A stretch of 64,000 bases of DNA, from assembly GCA_041398605.1 (NCBI GenBank), contig JAWKUK010000007.1, positions 248,001 through 312,000 on the forward strand, given 5' to 3'. This stretch comes from JAWKUK01 sp041398605 (GTDB taxonomy: Bacteria; Planctomycetota; UBA1135; GCA-002686595). Below are positions 16,686 to 24,377 of the stretch, piece by piece. Each line of letters starts with the position of its first letter. Positions within the stretch are counted from its first letter, which is position 1. The translations under genes were made by a program, and so were the position numbers. A model generated the notes under the pieces. The model ran no database searches, was not told the origin of the DNA, and saw nothing but the letters and a program-made list of their open reading frames with translations.

Positions 16686-19157
16686 ATGTTCACGCTCCGT
16701 TCCGCACCTGCCACCCGCCGTGGCGCAGCCATGCTCGCCTTCGTCGCAGTCCTCGTCGTGCTCGCCGTCATGGGCACGGCGCTGGTCCAGACGACCGTCT
16801 GGGCCAGCCACCGCGCGACCGACCGTACCCAGCGCGCCGACGCGCGCGCGTCGGCCGAGGCCGCCGCGAGCCTCGCCGCCGAGCGACTTTGGACGGGCTT
16901 CGAGGCGGCGCTAGCAGGCGACGTCCCCTCGCCGCAGGCGTTTCGGACCTACGCCGCGACCATCGGGCTCTTGAACCAGGCAGGGGTCGCGCTGCCGGCG
17001 CGCGTCGACTGGCGCGGCGAGCTCGGCCTGCCGCTCGACGCAGAGGGCGCTGCGCTCCTGGGCGATTCGTTCATCGACGAGCTCTGGCTCGTCCGCCGTG
17101 ACATCGGTCGCGCGGTGCGCGTCGAGATCACCGCGACCGCGGCGATCCACCTCGGCGGCGCCGTGCGCGACGACGCGCGCGCCAGCGTGACGCGGATCTG
17201 GTCGATCGAGCCGCCGCAGTGGGACGGCCTCGACTTCGCGCTGCTCGCCAACAACGTCAACTGCATCATGTGCCACACCGAGGTCGACTCGGCGCAGCGC
17301 GTATACAACCAGGACCCGAGCCTGTACGGCACGTTCGACCGGACGCGCGTCGGCTCCATTGAGAGCTTCCAGTTCCGCGACGACCCGGACTCCGAGATCG
17401 CGGGCACGCTGTACATCGGCGGCAGCGCGGTCGACGGCGAGGGCAACCCGATCACGGGCTGGAGCGGCTTCCCGCTGATGTCGGCGGACATCGACGGCTT
17501 CGGCCACCTGGTCGAGGACAGCGCTGGCGCGCTCACGCCCGAGCACCTCTCGCCCGCGGACCAAGGCGCCCCCTCGCCGTTCGAGAACCTGTACCTCGAC
17601 TACTTCGGCTTCGCCGAGCAGATCGACGGCACGCTGCCGGACACGTTCCCGCCCCCCTTCCCCGACGACGGCGGCTACGACTTGGTGACCGGGGACGACC
17701 TCACGGCAGGCACGGGCAACCGCGTCGTGGACGACCAGGAGTTCGAGGCCACCGTCGCCACCTTCGGGGGCGGCATCAGCGGCGGCCTGATCGGGGTCGT
17801 GGACCCAGGCGACGAGGTCACGACCAATGGGCAGCTCGCGACCCTGCTCAGCGGGAACACGACCTCGCTCGACCCGGTCACGCGCGGTCAGGTCATCCTG
17901 ATCGGCACCGAGGAGGACCCGATCCGCCTGGATGGCAAGGTCGCCATCGATGGCGACGTCATCATCAGCGGCTACGTGGTCGGCATGGGCTCGTTGTGGG
18001 CGCGCGGCAACGTCTACATCCCGAGCGACCTGCGTTACCTCGACGGCGAGGTTGGCGATGCCCGCACGTTCGGCGTCGGCGTCAATGGCGCGCCGAACGG
18101 GCTCGCGATCACCTCGGGCGCGAACATCGTCATCGGCGACACGTTCCGAGCGGGCTGGGGCGTGGGGAGCGCCGTCACGGGCGCAGTGGGCGGCAGCTGG
18201 AGCTTTACCCTCGAGGAGGCGGGCATCTTCAACCGCCGCGAATGGATCAAGACGCAGCCGGAGCTGCCGGGCAAGCCGGTCCGGGTGCAAACAGGGACCG
18301 TCCCGCGCGTGGATGAGCTCGGCGAATGGCGCGGGACCGGCGAGTTCTTCGACGCGCCCGTCTACGAGCGGCGCCAGACCGGCACGCGCCCCGTCGCGAT
18401 CTACGAGACGCGGATCATCACGCCCGCGACGGGGTACCGCCCGGCAGTGACGGAGCGTGTCCTCGTCGGCTACCGAGACGAGCCGGTGTACGAGAACGTG
18501 CAGATCGGCACCGAGCCCCGCGAGCGCCAGGAGTGGATCGTCACAGGCACAAACACGGTCGACGTCCCCGTCTTCGAGTGGGTCACGCCGATGTACCCGA
18601 ACCCCGAGTACGCGGGCCCCGGCTACTTCGCGCGCTATTACGCGTTCGACTCCGAGACCGTCGTTCCCATCTACAACAAAAAGGGCTGGTTCGACCCCGC
18701 GAGCGGCCTCTGGATCGCGGATGAGCGCACGGACGGCTGGGACTTGAGCAAGCTGACGCTCGCTGATCCGAACGACCCGAGCGACCCGATCCTCTTCAAC
18801 GCGGACGGAACGCCGCGAGCCGCGGTCTCGGCGCTGACAGCGACGGACGACTGGATCAGCGATGAGCTCCTGCGCCGGCTGATGGAGGCGAGCCTCGCCG
18901 AGCGCGACGCGAGCGAGCCCTTCAAGATCGATGCGACGCTCTACAGCGCGAACAGCATCTTCGGCGTCATCCCGAACGGCGACGGCACGAACGGCGAGCT
19001 CGAGATCACCGGCGCGCTGATCGGCGCGGACGTCGGGCTCCTCGGCCCGCGGGGCACGCGCATCCTGTACGACGCCCGCGGCAAGGACCTCTTGGACATC
19101 CGCGACCCGAATCGGGTCGGCATCTTCCGATTGCTCGCCGCGCCGGCACCCTATTGA
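16686..19157 (+). CDS. PilX-like surface protein with one haem c site
   Basis: An 823-residue protein. ATG 16686 gives a type IV pilin-like N terminus: short basic segment (ATRRGAA) then a hydrophobic helix about residues 14-34, as in PilX/GspK-type minor pilins, but without the Glu5 of true pilins. The middle (about 400-500) has the 'GQVILIGT...VAIDGDVIISGYVVG' pattern of polymer-like beta structures found in planctomycete PilX/DUF4900 proteins, and the C terminus matches that type (YSANSIFGVI, ITGALIGADVGLLGPRG). Unusual: a CXXCH site at Cys193-His197 (NCIMCHTE). Residues about 560-645 repeat Tyr/Glu/Thr-rich units (PVYERRQTGT, PVYENVQIGT). Transcribed divergently from the decahaem operon across a 198-bp gap. 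Confidence 0.75.
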   Translation: MFTLRSAPATRRGAAMLAFVAVLVVLAVMGTALVQTTVWASHRATDRTQRADARASAEAAASLAAERLWTGFEAALAGDVPSPQAFRTYAATIGLLNQAGVALPARVDWRGELGLPLDAEGAALLGDSFIDELWLVRRDIGRAVRVEITATAAIHLGGAVRDDARASVTRIWSIEPPQWDGLDFALLANNVNCIMCHTEVDSAQRVYNQDPSLYGTFDRTRVGSIESFQFRDDPDSEIAGTLYIGGSAVDGEGNPITGWSGFPLMSADIDGFGHLVEDSAGALTPEHLSPADQGAPSPFENLYLDYFGFAEQIDGTLPDTFPPPFPDDGGYDLVTGDDLTAGTGNRVVDDQEFEATVATFGGGISGGLIGVVDPGDEVTTNGQLATLLSGNTTSLDPVTRGQVILIGTEEDPIRLDGKVAIDGDVIISGYVVGMGSLWARGNVYIPSDLRYLDGEVGDARTFGVGVNGAPNGLAITSGANIVIGDTFRAGWGVGSAVTGAVGGSWSFTLEEAGIFNRREWIKTQPELPGKPVRVQTGTVPRVDELGEWRGTGEFFDAPVYERRQTGTRPVAIYETRIITPATGYRPAVTERVLVGYRDEPVYENVQIGTEPRERQEWIVTGTNTVDVPVFEWVTPMYPNPEYAGPGYFARYYAFDSETVVPIYNKKGWFDPASGLWIADERTDGWDLSKLTLADPNDPSDPILFNADGTPRAAVSALTATDDWISDELLRRLMEASLAERDASEPFKIDATLYSANSIFGVIPNGDGTNGELEITGALIGADVGLLGPRGTRILYDARGKDLLDIRDPNRVGIFRLLAAPAPY

Positions 19158-19232
19158 CCTCGCCGTTGGGCCTGCGGGCGCGCGCCGCGGTGTTGGCCGA
19201 GGGCCCGGCGAGCGCGCGGAGGGCGAGGCCAG

Positions 19233-19284
19233 GTGCGCTGCGAGGGTTAGGTACCGGGTCCGGTCCCTAACCCTCGCAGCGCAC
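19233..19284. terminator. Perfect long inverted repeat between convergent genes
   Basis: Arms of 19 bp (starting GTGCGCTGCGAGGGTTAGG) pair exactly; inside them a further ACCGG/CCGGT pair surrounds GT. Total 52 bp, located between the ends of the pilin-like gene (19157) and the sigma factor gene (19311). A likely two-way terminator, though no T-run follows. Confidence 0.7.
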
Positions 19285-19310
19285 TCAGCGCGTCGGGACG
19301 GGCGCGCCGA

Positions 19311-20456
19311 TCAAAGGAACGGGTCGATGGCCTTGCGCAAGACCGGCGTCTTCAGCTTACCCAATGCACGCACCTGGATCTGGCGCACCCGCTCGAGGGA
19401 GACGCGCAGGTCCGATGCGACCTCGGACAGCGTGTATTCGCGGTCCTGGTTGATGCCGAAGCGGCGCTCGATCACGTAGCGCTCGCGCTCCGACAGGCGA
19501 TCCAGCGCGTCGCGCAAGCCCTCGACCAGCGTCGTCTCCTCCATCTCCGTGGAATAGACCTCCGCCGCCCCGTCCTCGCCGATCAGATCGACGAGGCCCG
19601 TGCTATCGTCGCCACCCATCGGCGCATCGATCGACAACGTCGACTTGGTCGCCGCGAGCGCGCTCTCGACCAAGTGCTCGCCGAGCCCCGCCTCCTCGGC
19701 GATCGCCGCGTGGCTCGCGTCCGGGCCGAGCTTGTCCATCGCCGCCCGCACGTGCTTCATCGCCTTCTGCAGGTACACCGGCACGCGCACGGTCTGACCG
19801 TGGTTGTACAGGAAGCTGCGGAAGGCCTGGTTGAGCCAGTGCACCGCGTACGTGCGGAACAGCAGCCCGCGCTTCCAGTCAAAGCCGTCGACCGCGCGGA
19901 AGAGCGCCGCCGAGCCCTCCTGGATCAGGTCGAGGCGCGGCAGCCCGAGGTGCGCGTAGCGCTCGACGTTGATCAGAACGAGATAGAGGTTGCGCTCGAC
20001 CAGCTCCGTGCGGAGGTGGTGCAGCTCGATCCAACGTCGGCACAGCGACGCGGGCAGGCCGCACGAGCCCTCGGCGCTCCGGTAGGTCGTCGGGTCGAAG
20101 TCGACGCAGCACGCGAGGTCGTCCTCGGAGAGGCCTGCCTTCGCCCGCTCGAGCTCGAGGCGCATGCGCGCGAACTCGATCCGGCGCGCGTGCTGGGCCT
20201 CTTCCTCGCGGGACATGATCGTGATGCACTCGATCTCGGAGCGGAGCTGGTCCTCGATCGAGCCGATCGGGGACGCCGTCCGCCTGGACGCATCGCGCCA
20301 GCTGACGGAGTCCCGCAGCTCGATGTCGTAGCCAGCCTTGTTCCAGGCCTGGGCCCGGCGCCGCACCTTGGCCTCGAACCCCGTGGGATCGTCGGCGTAG
20401 CGGTCGAGGAGCTCGTCGAGCTCCGCGAGGGTCTTGAGGTCAGCGGTGGCGGTCAT
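19311..20456 (-). CDS. Sigma-70 family RNA polymerase sigma factor
   Basis: A 381-residue sigma factor with regions 2, 3 and 4. Region 2 is seen in LIQEGSAALFRAVDGFDWK and FRTYAVHWLNQAFRSFL, region 3 in KAMKHVRAAMDKLGPD, and region 4 in RYVIERRFGINQDREYTLSE followed by the helix-turn-helix SLERVRQIQVRALGKL. It lacks the long region 1.1 and non-conserved insert of a housekeeping RpoD, so it is likely a group 2/3 (alternative or RpoS-like) factor. ATG 20456 (MTATADLK) is preferred to 20540. The 506-bp region upstream contains no gene and probably its promoter. Confidence 0.9.
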   Translation of the reverse strand: MTATADLKTLAELDELLDRYADDPTGFEAKVRRRAQAWNKAGYDIELRDSVSWRDASRRTASPIGSIEDQLRSEIECITIMSREEEAQHARRIEFARMRLELERAKAGLSEDDLACCVDFDPTTYRSAEGSCGLPASLCRRWIELHHLRTELVERNLYLVLINVERYAHLGLPRLDLIQEGSAALFRAVDGFDWKRGLLFRTYAVHWLNQAFRSFLYNHGQTVRVPVYLQKAMKHVRAAMDKLGPDASHAAIAEEAGLGEHLVESALAATKSTLSIDAPMGGDDSTGLVDLIGEDGAAEVYSTEMEETTLVEGLRDALDRLSERERYVIERRFGINQDREYTLSEVASDLRVSLERVRQIQVRALGKLKTPVLRKAIDPFL

Positions 20457-20962
20457 GTGTGGTCTCGTTTCTCGTTCAGCTCTCGAGGAGCACCCTGCGG
20501 GGGTCCGTCGGACGCGCTGGGAGCGGCAATGGCCACCCAAGACGCCCTAGGGAGGGAGCACCGCGCGTGGCAGGGTTTCCGGCGCGGTGGGTGAACGCGG
20601 CCTTCGGGGAGGGGCCCCCGGCGCGGTCGCTGGCGTCCCCTTGGGGACGTCTGCCAGCGAGCCGCGTCACGGACCTCTGCCGAACGGTGTTCACCTTGGA
20701 TTGACAGGCTGCGATCACCGCGGCGTTCCCCGGTGCACAGGCATGTTCGATCGAACTACGTTCCGTGACGCCAGAGGTTGGATGAAAGACACGTAACCTC
20801 TTGCCTGACAGGGGGTTCTGAACCTTGTCCAAACAAGGACTAGGGTTGCCGAGGGCGCCGTAACGGCAGATTGCCGCAGAAAGCGCGCCAAAATGGCAGC
20901 CGCGCCGCCCCCCCAACTGCACGTTGGGGGGGCGGCGCGGCCCGAGGGTTCCCCGATTCGGC
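20457..20962. other. 506-bp intergenic region upstream of sigma factor
   Basis: No gene is supported here. It separates the minus-strand sigma factor start (20456) from the end of the acyl-CoA dehydrogenase gene (20963). The half next to the dehydrogenase holds a strong hairpin (listed separately); the rest, about 20460-20890, presumably carries the sigma factor promoter and leader. It is less GC-rich near 20760-20850. I could not identify a convincing -35/-10 pair on the minus strand. Confidence 0.6.
20899..20941 (-). terminator. Strong hairpin after acyl-CoA dehydrogenase gene
   Basis: Arms of 19 bp, perfectly complementary, with seven consecutive C and G residues in the stem and the 5-base loop TGCAC. 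It begins 22 bp after the dehydrogenase stop. Very stable; no T-run on the transcribed side. Confidence 0.75.
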
Positions 20963-22198
20963 TCAGGCCGTCTCGACCTCGGCCCCGTAAGCGTTCTGTT
21001 CCTCGACGGGAATGAACGCCTTGAGGTGCTCGAGCTCGGCCGCTTCCCGAATCAGGTGCCGGGCGATCACGATGCGCTGGACCTGGTTGGTGCCCTCATA
21101 GATCTGGAGGATCTTGGCGTCCCGGAAGAACTTCGCGATGGGGTAGTCCTCCATGAACCCGTAGCCGCCGAAGACCTGGACCGCGTCGGTCGCGACCTCC
21201 ATGGCGACGTCGGTCGCGAAGCACTTCGCCATCGCGGCGGCCTTCGAGTTCGTCGGCGAGGGGCCGTGCTCGTCGATGCCCGCCGCGGCGGCGTAGACGA
21301 GCTGGCGGGAGGCCTCGGTCTTCATCGCCATGTCGGCCAGCATCTTCATCACCATCTGGTGCTGGCTGATCGGCACGCCGAACTGGACGCGGCGGTTCGA
21401 GTAGACGTTCGCGAGGTCGAGCGCGCCCTGCGACGCCCCCACCGCCTGCGCCGCCACGCCCGGGCGCGCGTAGTCGAGCGTCTGCATCGCGTGCTTGAAC
21501 CCGACGCCAGGCTTGCCGCCGATCAGGTTCGCCTTCGGCACGCGGACGTTCTCGAAGTGAGTCTCGACGACGGGGACGCACCGGATGCCCATCTTGTCCT
21601 CGACCTTCTTGACGGTGAAGCCGGGCGTGCCCTTCTCGACCAAGATCGCGCTGATGCGGCGCGACTTCGAGGTCGGGTCCGTCACGCAAAACACCGAGTA
21701 GTAGTCCGCGACGCCGCCGTTGGTCGTCCACTTCTTCTCGCCGTTGATGACCCAGTGGTCACCGTCCTCCTCTGCGCGCACGGCGAGGCCGGACGCGTCC
21801 GAGCCGGCGAACTTCTCGGACAGGCAGAACGCGACGAACTTCTCGCCGTTGGCGATCTTCGGCAGCCACTCGCGCTTCTGCTCTTCCGTGCCGCCGAGGA
21901 TGATCGGGAACGAGCCGAGCGCGTTCACGGCGAAGGCCACGCCGAAGCCGGAGTCCGCCTTCGCGAGCTCTTCCGCGACGAGCGCCAACGCGAGCACGCC
22001 CGCGCCGTGGCCGCCGTACTCCTTCGGGATGAAGGTCTTGAAGAGCCCGGCGCTCGCGACCGCGCGCGCGGCCTCGTAGTTGTACTCCTGCGCCTTGTCG
22101 TACTTCGCCGCGTTCGGGCGCACATGCTCGTCGGCGATCTTGCGGGCGATGGCTTGGAGCTCGAGGGCCTTCTCGCTGAAGACGATGTTCTGCTGCAT
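20963..22198 (-). CDS. Acyl-CoA dehydrogenase
   Basis: A 411-residue flavoprotein that introduces a 2,3-double bond into acyl-CoA in fatty-acid or branched-chain degradation, passing electrons to ETF. Seen: the family signature CLSEKFAGSDASGL around the FAD-binding part, YARPGVAAQAVGASQGALD, VFGGYGFMEDYPIAKFFRDA, and the C-terminal QIYEGTNQVQR, where the Glu is the usual catalytic base. Length is normal. ATG 22198 (MQQNIVFSEK) is preferred over 22261. Substrate chain length is not predictable. The neighbouring gene is a methyltransferase on the same strand, 59 bp upstream. Confidence 0.95.
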   Translation of the reverse strand: MQQNIVFSEKALELQAIARKIADEHVRPNAAKYDKAQEYNYEAARAVASAGLFKTFIPKEYGGHGAGVLALALVAEELAKADSGFGVAFAVNALGSFPIILGGTEEQKREWLPKIANGEKFVAFCLSEKFAGSDASGLAVRAEEDGDHWVINGEKKWTTNGGVADYYSVFCVTDPTSKSRRISAILVEKGTPGFTVKKVEDKMGIRCVPVVETHFENVRVPKANLIGGKPGVGFKHAMQTLDYARPGVAAQAVGASQGALDLANVYSNRRVQFGVPISQHQMVMKMLADMAMKTEASRQLVYAAAAGIDEHGPSPTNSKAAAMAKCFATDVAMEVATDAVQVFGGYGFMEDYPIAKFFRDAKILQIYEGTNQVQRIVIARHLIREAAELEHLKAFIPVEEQNAYGAEVETA

Positions 22199-22229
22199 AG
22201 GTAGGTGGTGCGCGTGGGAGCGGCGTACG

Positions 22230-22250
22230 GCGCGGGCAGCCGGCCCGCGC
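22230..22250 (-). other. Small hairpin between methyltransferase and dehydrogenase genes
   Basis: An 8-bp stem (GCGCGGGC / GCCCGCGC) with the loop AGCCG, in the 59-bp gap between the stop of the methyltransferase gene (22258) and the start of the dehydrogenase (22198). It could be a weak terminator or leader structure. Confidence 0.4.
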
Positions 22251-22257
22251 GCGACGA

Positions 22258-23040
22258 TCATAACGAGCGCCGCGCGGTGACGACTTGTCGCAGGGCCTCG
22301 GGGCCGAACGCCCCCCCCGCCAGGTCGCCGTTGCGCCCAGAGACCTCGAGCCCGCGCGCGGCGAGCAGCGCATCGAGCTCCGCGGGCTCGTACATGCGGA
22401 CGTCCTCGCGCCAGGTCCGCTCGACGCCGTTCGCGAGGCGCAGCCGCACCTCCTTCGTGATGCGCCGGCCCCCGTCGGCGAGGGCGCGCACGCCCTCGAG
22501 CACCGCGCCGTCGCGCTCCTCACGCGAGCGCGGCACGAGGCCCGCGCGGACGGACGCCGGGTTCATCAGGTCCATGACGAGCACGCCGCCGGGCGCCAGC
22601 ACGCGCGCGACCTCGTCCAGCACACGCGCGTCGAGCTCATCACCGAGGTAGCCGAACGACGTGAAGAGGTTCACGACGGCGGAGAACGCCCCCGCGCGGT
22701 ACGGCAGGCGCGACATGTCCCCGCGCGCGAGCCGCCCGCCGAGGCGCGCGGGCCCGTCGGGCAGGTCGCGCGCCGCGCGGAGGAGGTCGAACGAGAGGTC
22801 CATCCCAAAGACGCGGAAGCCGCGCTCGGAGAGGGCCAAGCTGTGGCGACCGAACCCGCAACAGAGGTCGAGGACCCGCCCGTCGACGCCCGCGAGCGGC
22901 CCGGCTGCGACCCACGCGACCTCGCGCCGCGCCGAGGGCACGTCGCGGTGGCTATAGACGGCGCGATAGTCGTCCTGGAACGCCGTGACGTACCAGGGCT
23001 CCTGGGCGGGGGGCGATTCCGGCGGATTCGAGGCGCTCAT
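22258..23040 (-). CDS. Class I SAM-dependent methyltransferase
   Basis: A 260-residue methyltransferase. The SAM-binding glycine motif is clear: VLDLCCGFGRHSLALSERGF, then the acidic strand end FGMDLS, followed by VVNLFTSFGY and LAPGGVLVMDLMNP. This matches the small-molecule methyltransferase type (Methyltransf_11/25). The substrate is unknown. It lies upstream of the acyl-CoA dehydrogenase and is divergent to the dGTPase gene with 64 bp between starts. Confidence 0.9.
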   Translation of the reverse strand: MSASNPPESPPAQEPWYVTAFQDDYRAVYSHRDVPSARREVAWVAAGPLAGVDGRVLDLCCGFGRHSLALSERGFRVFGMDLSFDLLRAARDLPDGPARLGGRLARGDMSRLPYRAGAFSAVVNLFTSFGYLGDELDARVLDEVARVLAPGGVLVMDLMNPASVRAGLVPRSREERDGAVLEGVRALADGGRRITKEVRLRLANGVERTWREDVRMYEPAELDALLAARGLEVSGRNGDLAGGAFGPEALRQVVTARRSL

Positions 23041-23104
23041 TGCAGCGGTACCCTACCGCGTATCGATGTTCTGGTCGTCACCCGAGCCGACCGACGTCGG
23101 TCTA

Positions 23105-24304
23105 ATGCCGCCCAGGATGCCCACCGACCCCATCGATCTGTTCGACCGCGCTGCCAAGGAGGCGCGTGAGGCCCGCGAGCTCGCTCCGTTCGCGATGCCG
23201 AGCGCGCGCTCGCGCGGCCGCCGCGTCGCCGAGTCGCCGGACCCCCACCGCACGTGCTTCGAGCGCGACCGCGACCGCGTCACGCACGCGACAGCGTTCC
23301 GCAGGCTCATGCACAAGACGCAGGTGACGCTGTCCGCGGACGGGGACCACGCGCGCACGCGCCTCTCGCACTCGTTGGAGGTGTGTCAGGTCGCGCGCAG
23401 CGTCGGCGCGGCGCTGCGCCTGAACGAGCCCTTGTGCGAGGCGATCGCGCTCGCGCACGACCTCGGGCACCCGCCGTTCGGGCACCGCGGCGAGTGGGCG
23501 CTGAACGAGGTCATGCAGCCTTACGGCGGCTTCCGGCACAACGCGCAGGTGCTGCGGGTCGTCGACCAATTGGAGCGCCGCAACCCGGACTACACCGGGC
23601 TCAACCTCACGCGCGAGCTGCGCGAATCGCTCCTGAAGCACGAGCCCGACGAGGAGTGGCCGGCCGAGTTCGCCCCGCGCCCGAAGCAGCCGCTGCTCGA
23701 AGGGCAGGTCGTCGATCTCGCGGACTCGACCGCGTACAACAAGCACGACCTGGAGGACGGGTTGCTGGGCGAGATGTTCACCGAGGGCGACCTCGAGGAG
23801 AGCGTCGAGCTCTGGCGCCGCGCGCGCGCGGCGGTCACCGAGCGCCACCCTGGTTTCCTCGAATCGAACCTGGACTTCAAGCTGCGCGTGACGCGGCTCT
23901 GCAACGAGGTCATGGGCATCTGCATTGTGGACCAGGTGCACGAGTCGCGCGCGCGCGTCGCGGCCGCAGGCGTGGCGTCACCGGACGAGGTGCGCGCGCA
24001 CGAGCGCATGCTCATCGGCCATTCGCCGGAGCTGCGCCCGCTGGTCAAGGAGCTGCAGCGCTTCTTGTATGCGCGCTTCTATCGCCACCCCGAGCTGCAG
24101 GCTTTCCGGACCTGGGCGAAGGATGTGATCTTCGCCCTCTTCCACGCCTATGTGGCGCGACCGGCGGAGCTCTCGCCGTGGTTCCGCCGCTGGGCGGACA
24201 CGGTGGGCCTGCACCGCGCCACCTGCGACTACCTCGCGGGCATGACGGACCGCTTCGCGATGCAAGAGCACGAGCGGCTCGTCGGACCGCTCCCAGCGCG
24301 CTGA
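23105..24304 (+). CDS. dgt: Deoxyguanosinetriphosphate triphosphohydrolase-like protein
   Basis: A 399-residue HD-domain enzyme of the dGTPase type, which splits dNTPs into deoxynucleoside and triphosphate. Seen: CFERDRDRVTHATAFRRLMHKTQV at the N terminus, RLSHSLEVCQVARS (first His), AHDLGHPPFGHRGE (His-Asp pair) and ADSTAYNKHDLEDG (last Asp), the four metal ligands. The C-terminal part RFYRHPELQAF is also typical. Two in-frame ATGs, 23105 and 23117, are possible; the former is chosen. The frame is open to 22985 but that overlaps the divergent methyltransferase start. Confidence 0.95.
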   Translation: MPPRMPTDPIDLFDRAAKEAREARELAPFAMPSARSRGRRVAESPDPHRTCFERDRDRVTHATAFRRLMHKTQVTLSADGDHARTRLSHSLEVCQVARSVGAALRLNEPLCEAIALAHDLGHPPFGHRGEWALNEVMQPYGGFRHNAQVLRVVDQLERRNPDYTGLNLTRELRESLLKHEPDEEWPAEFAPRPKQPLLEGQVVDLADSTAYNKHDLEDGLLGEMFTEGDLEESVELWRRARAAVTERHPGFLESNLDFKLRVTRLCNEVMGICIVDQVHESRARVAAAGVASPDEVRAHERMLIGHSPELRPLVKELQRFLYARFYRHPELQAFRTWAKDVIFALFHAYVARPAELSPWFRRWADTVGLHRATCDYLAGMTDRFAMQEHERLVGPLPAR

Positions 24305-24377
24305 GACGAGCGCAACCGCGAGCGTGCGTGAGCTCGAACAGCCCTCGGAGTCCGCACGACAGGGGCCGTTCCCAGGT

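Noticed and set aside
20701..20706. TTGACA on the plus strand as a -35 element
   Set aside because: No acceptable -10 at 16-18 bp and no plus-strand gene follows.
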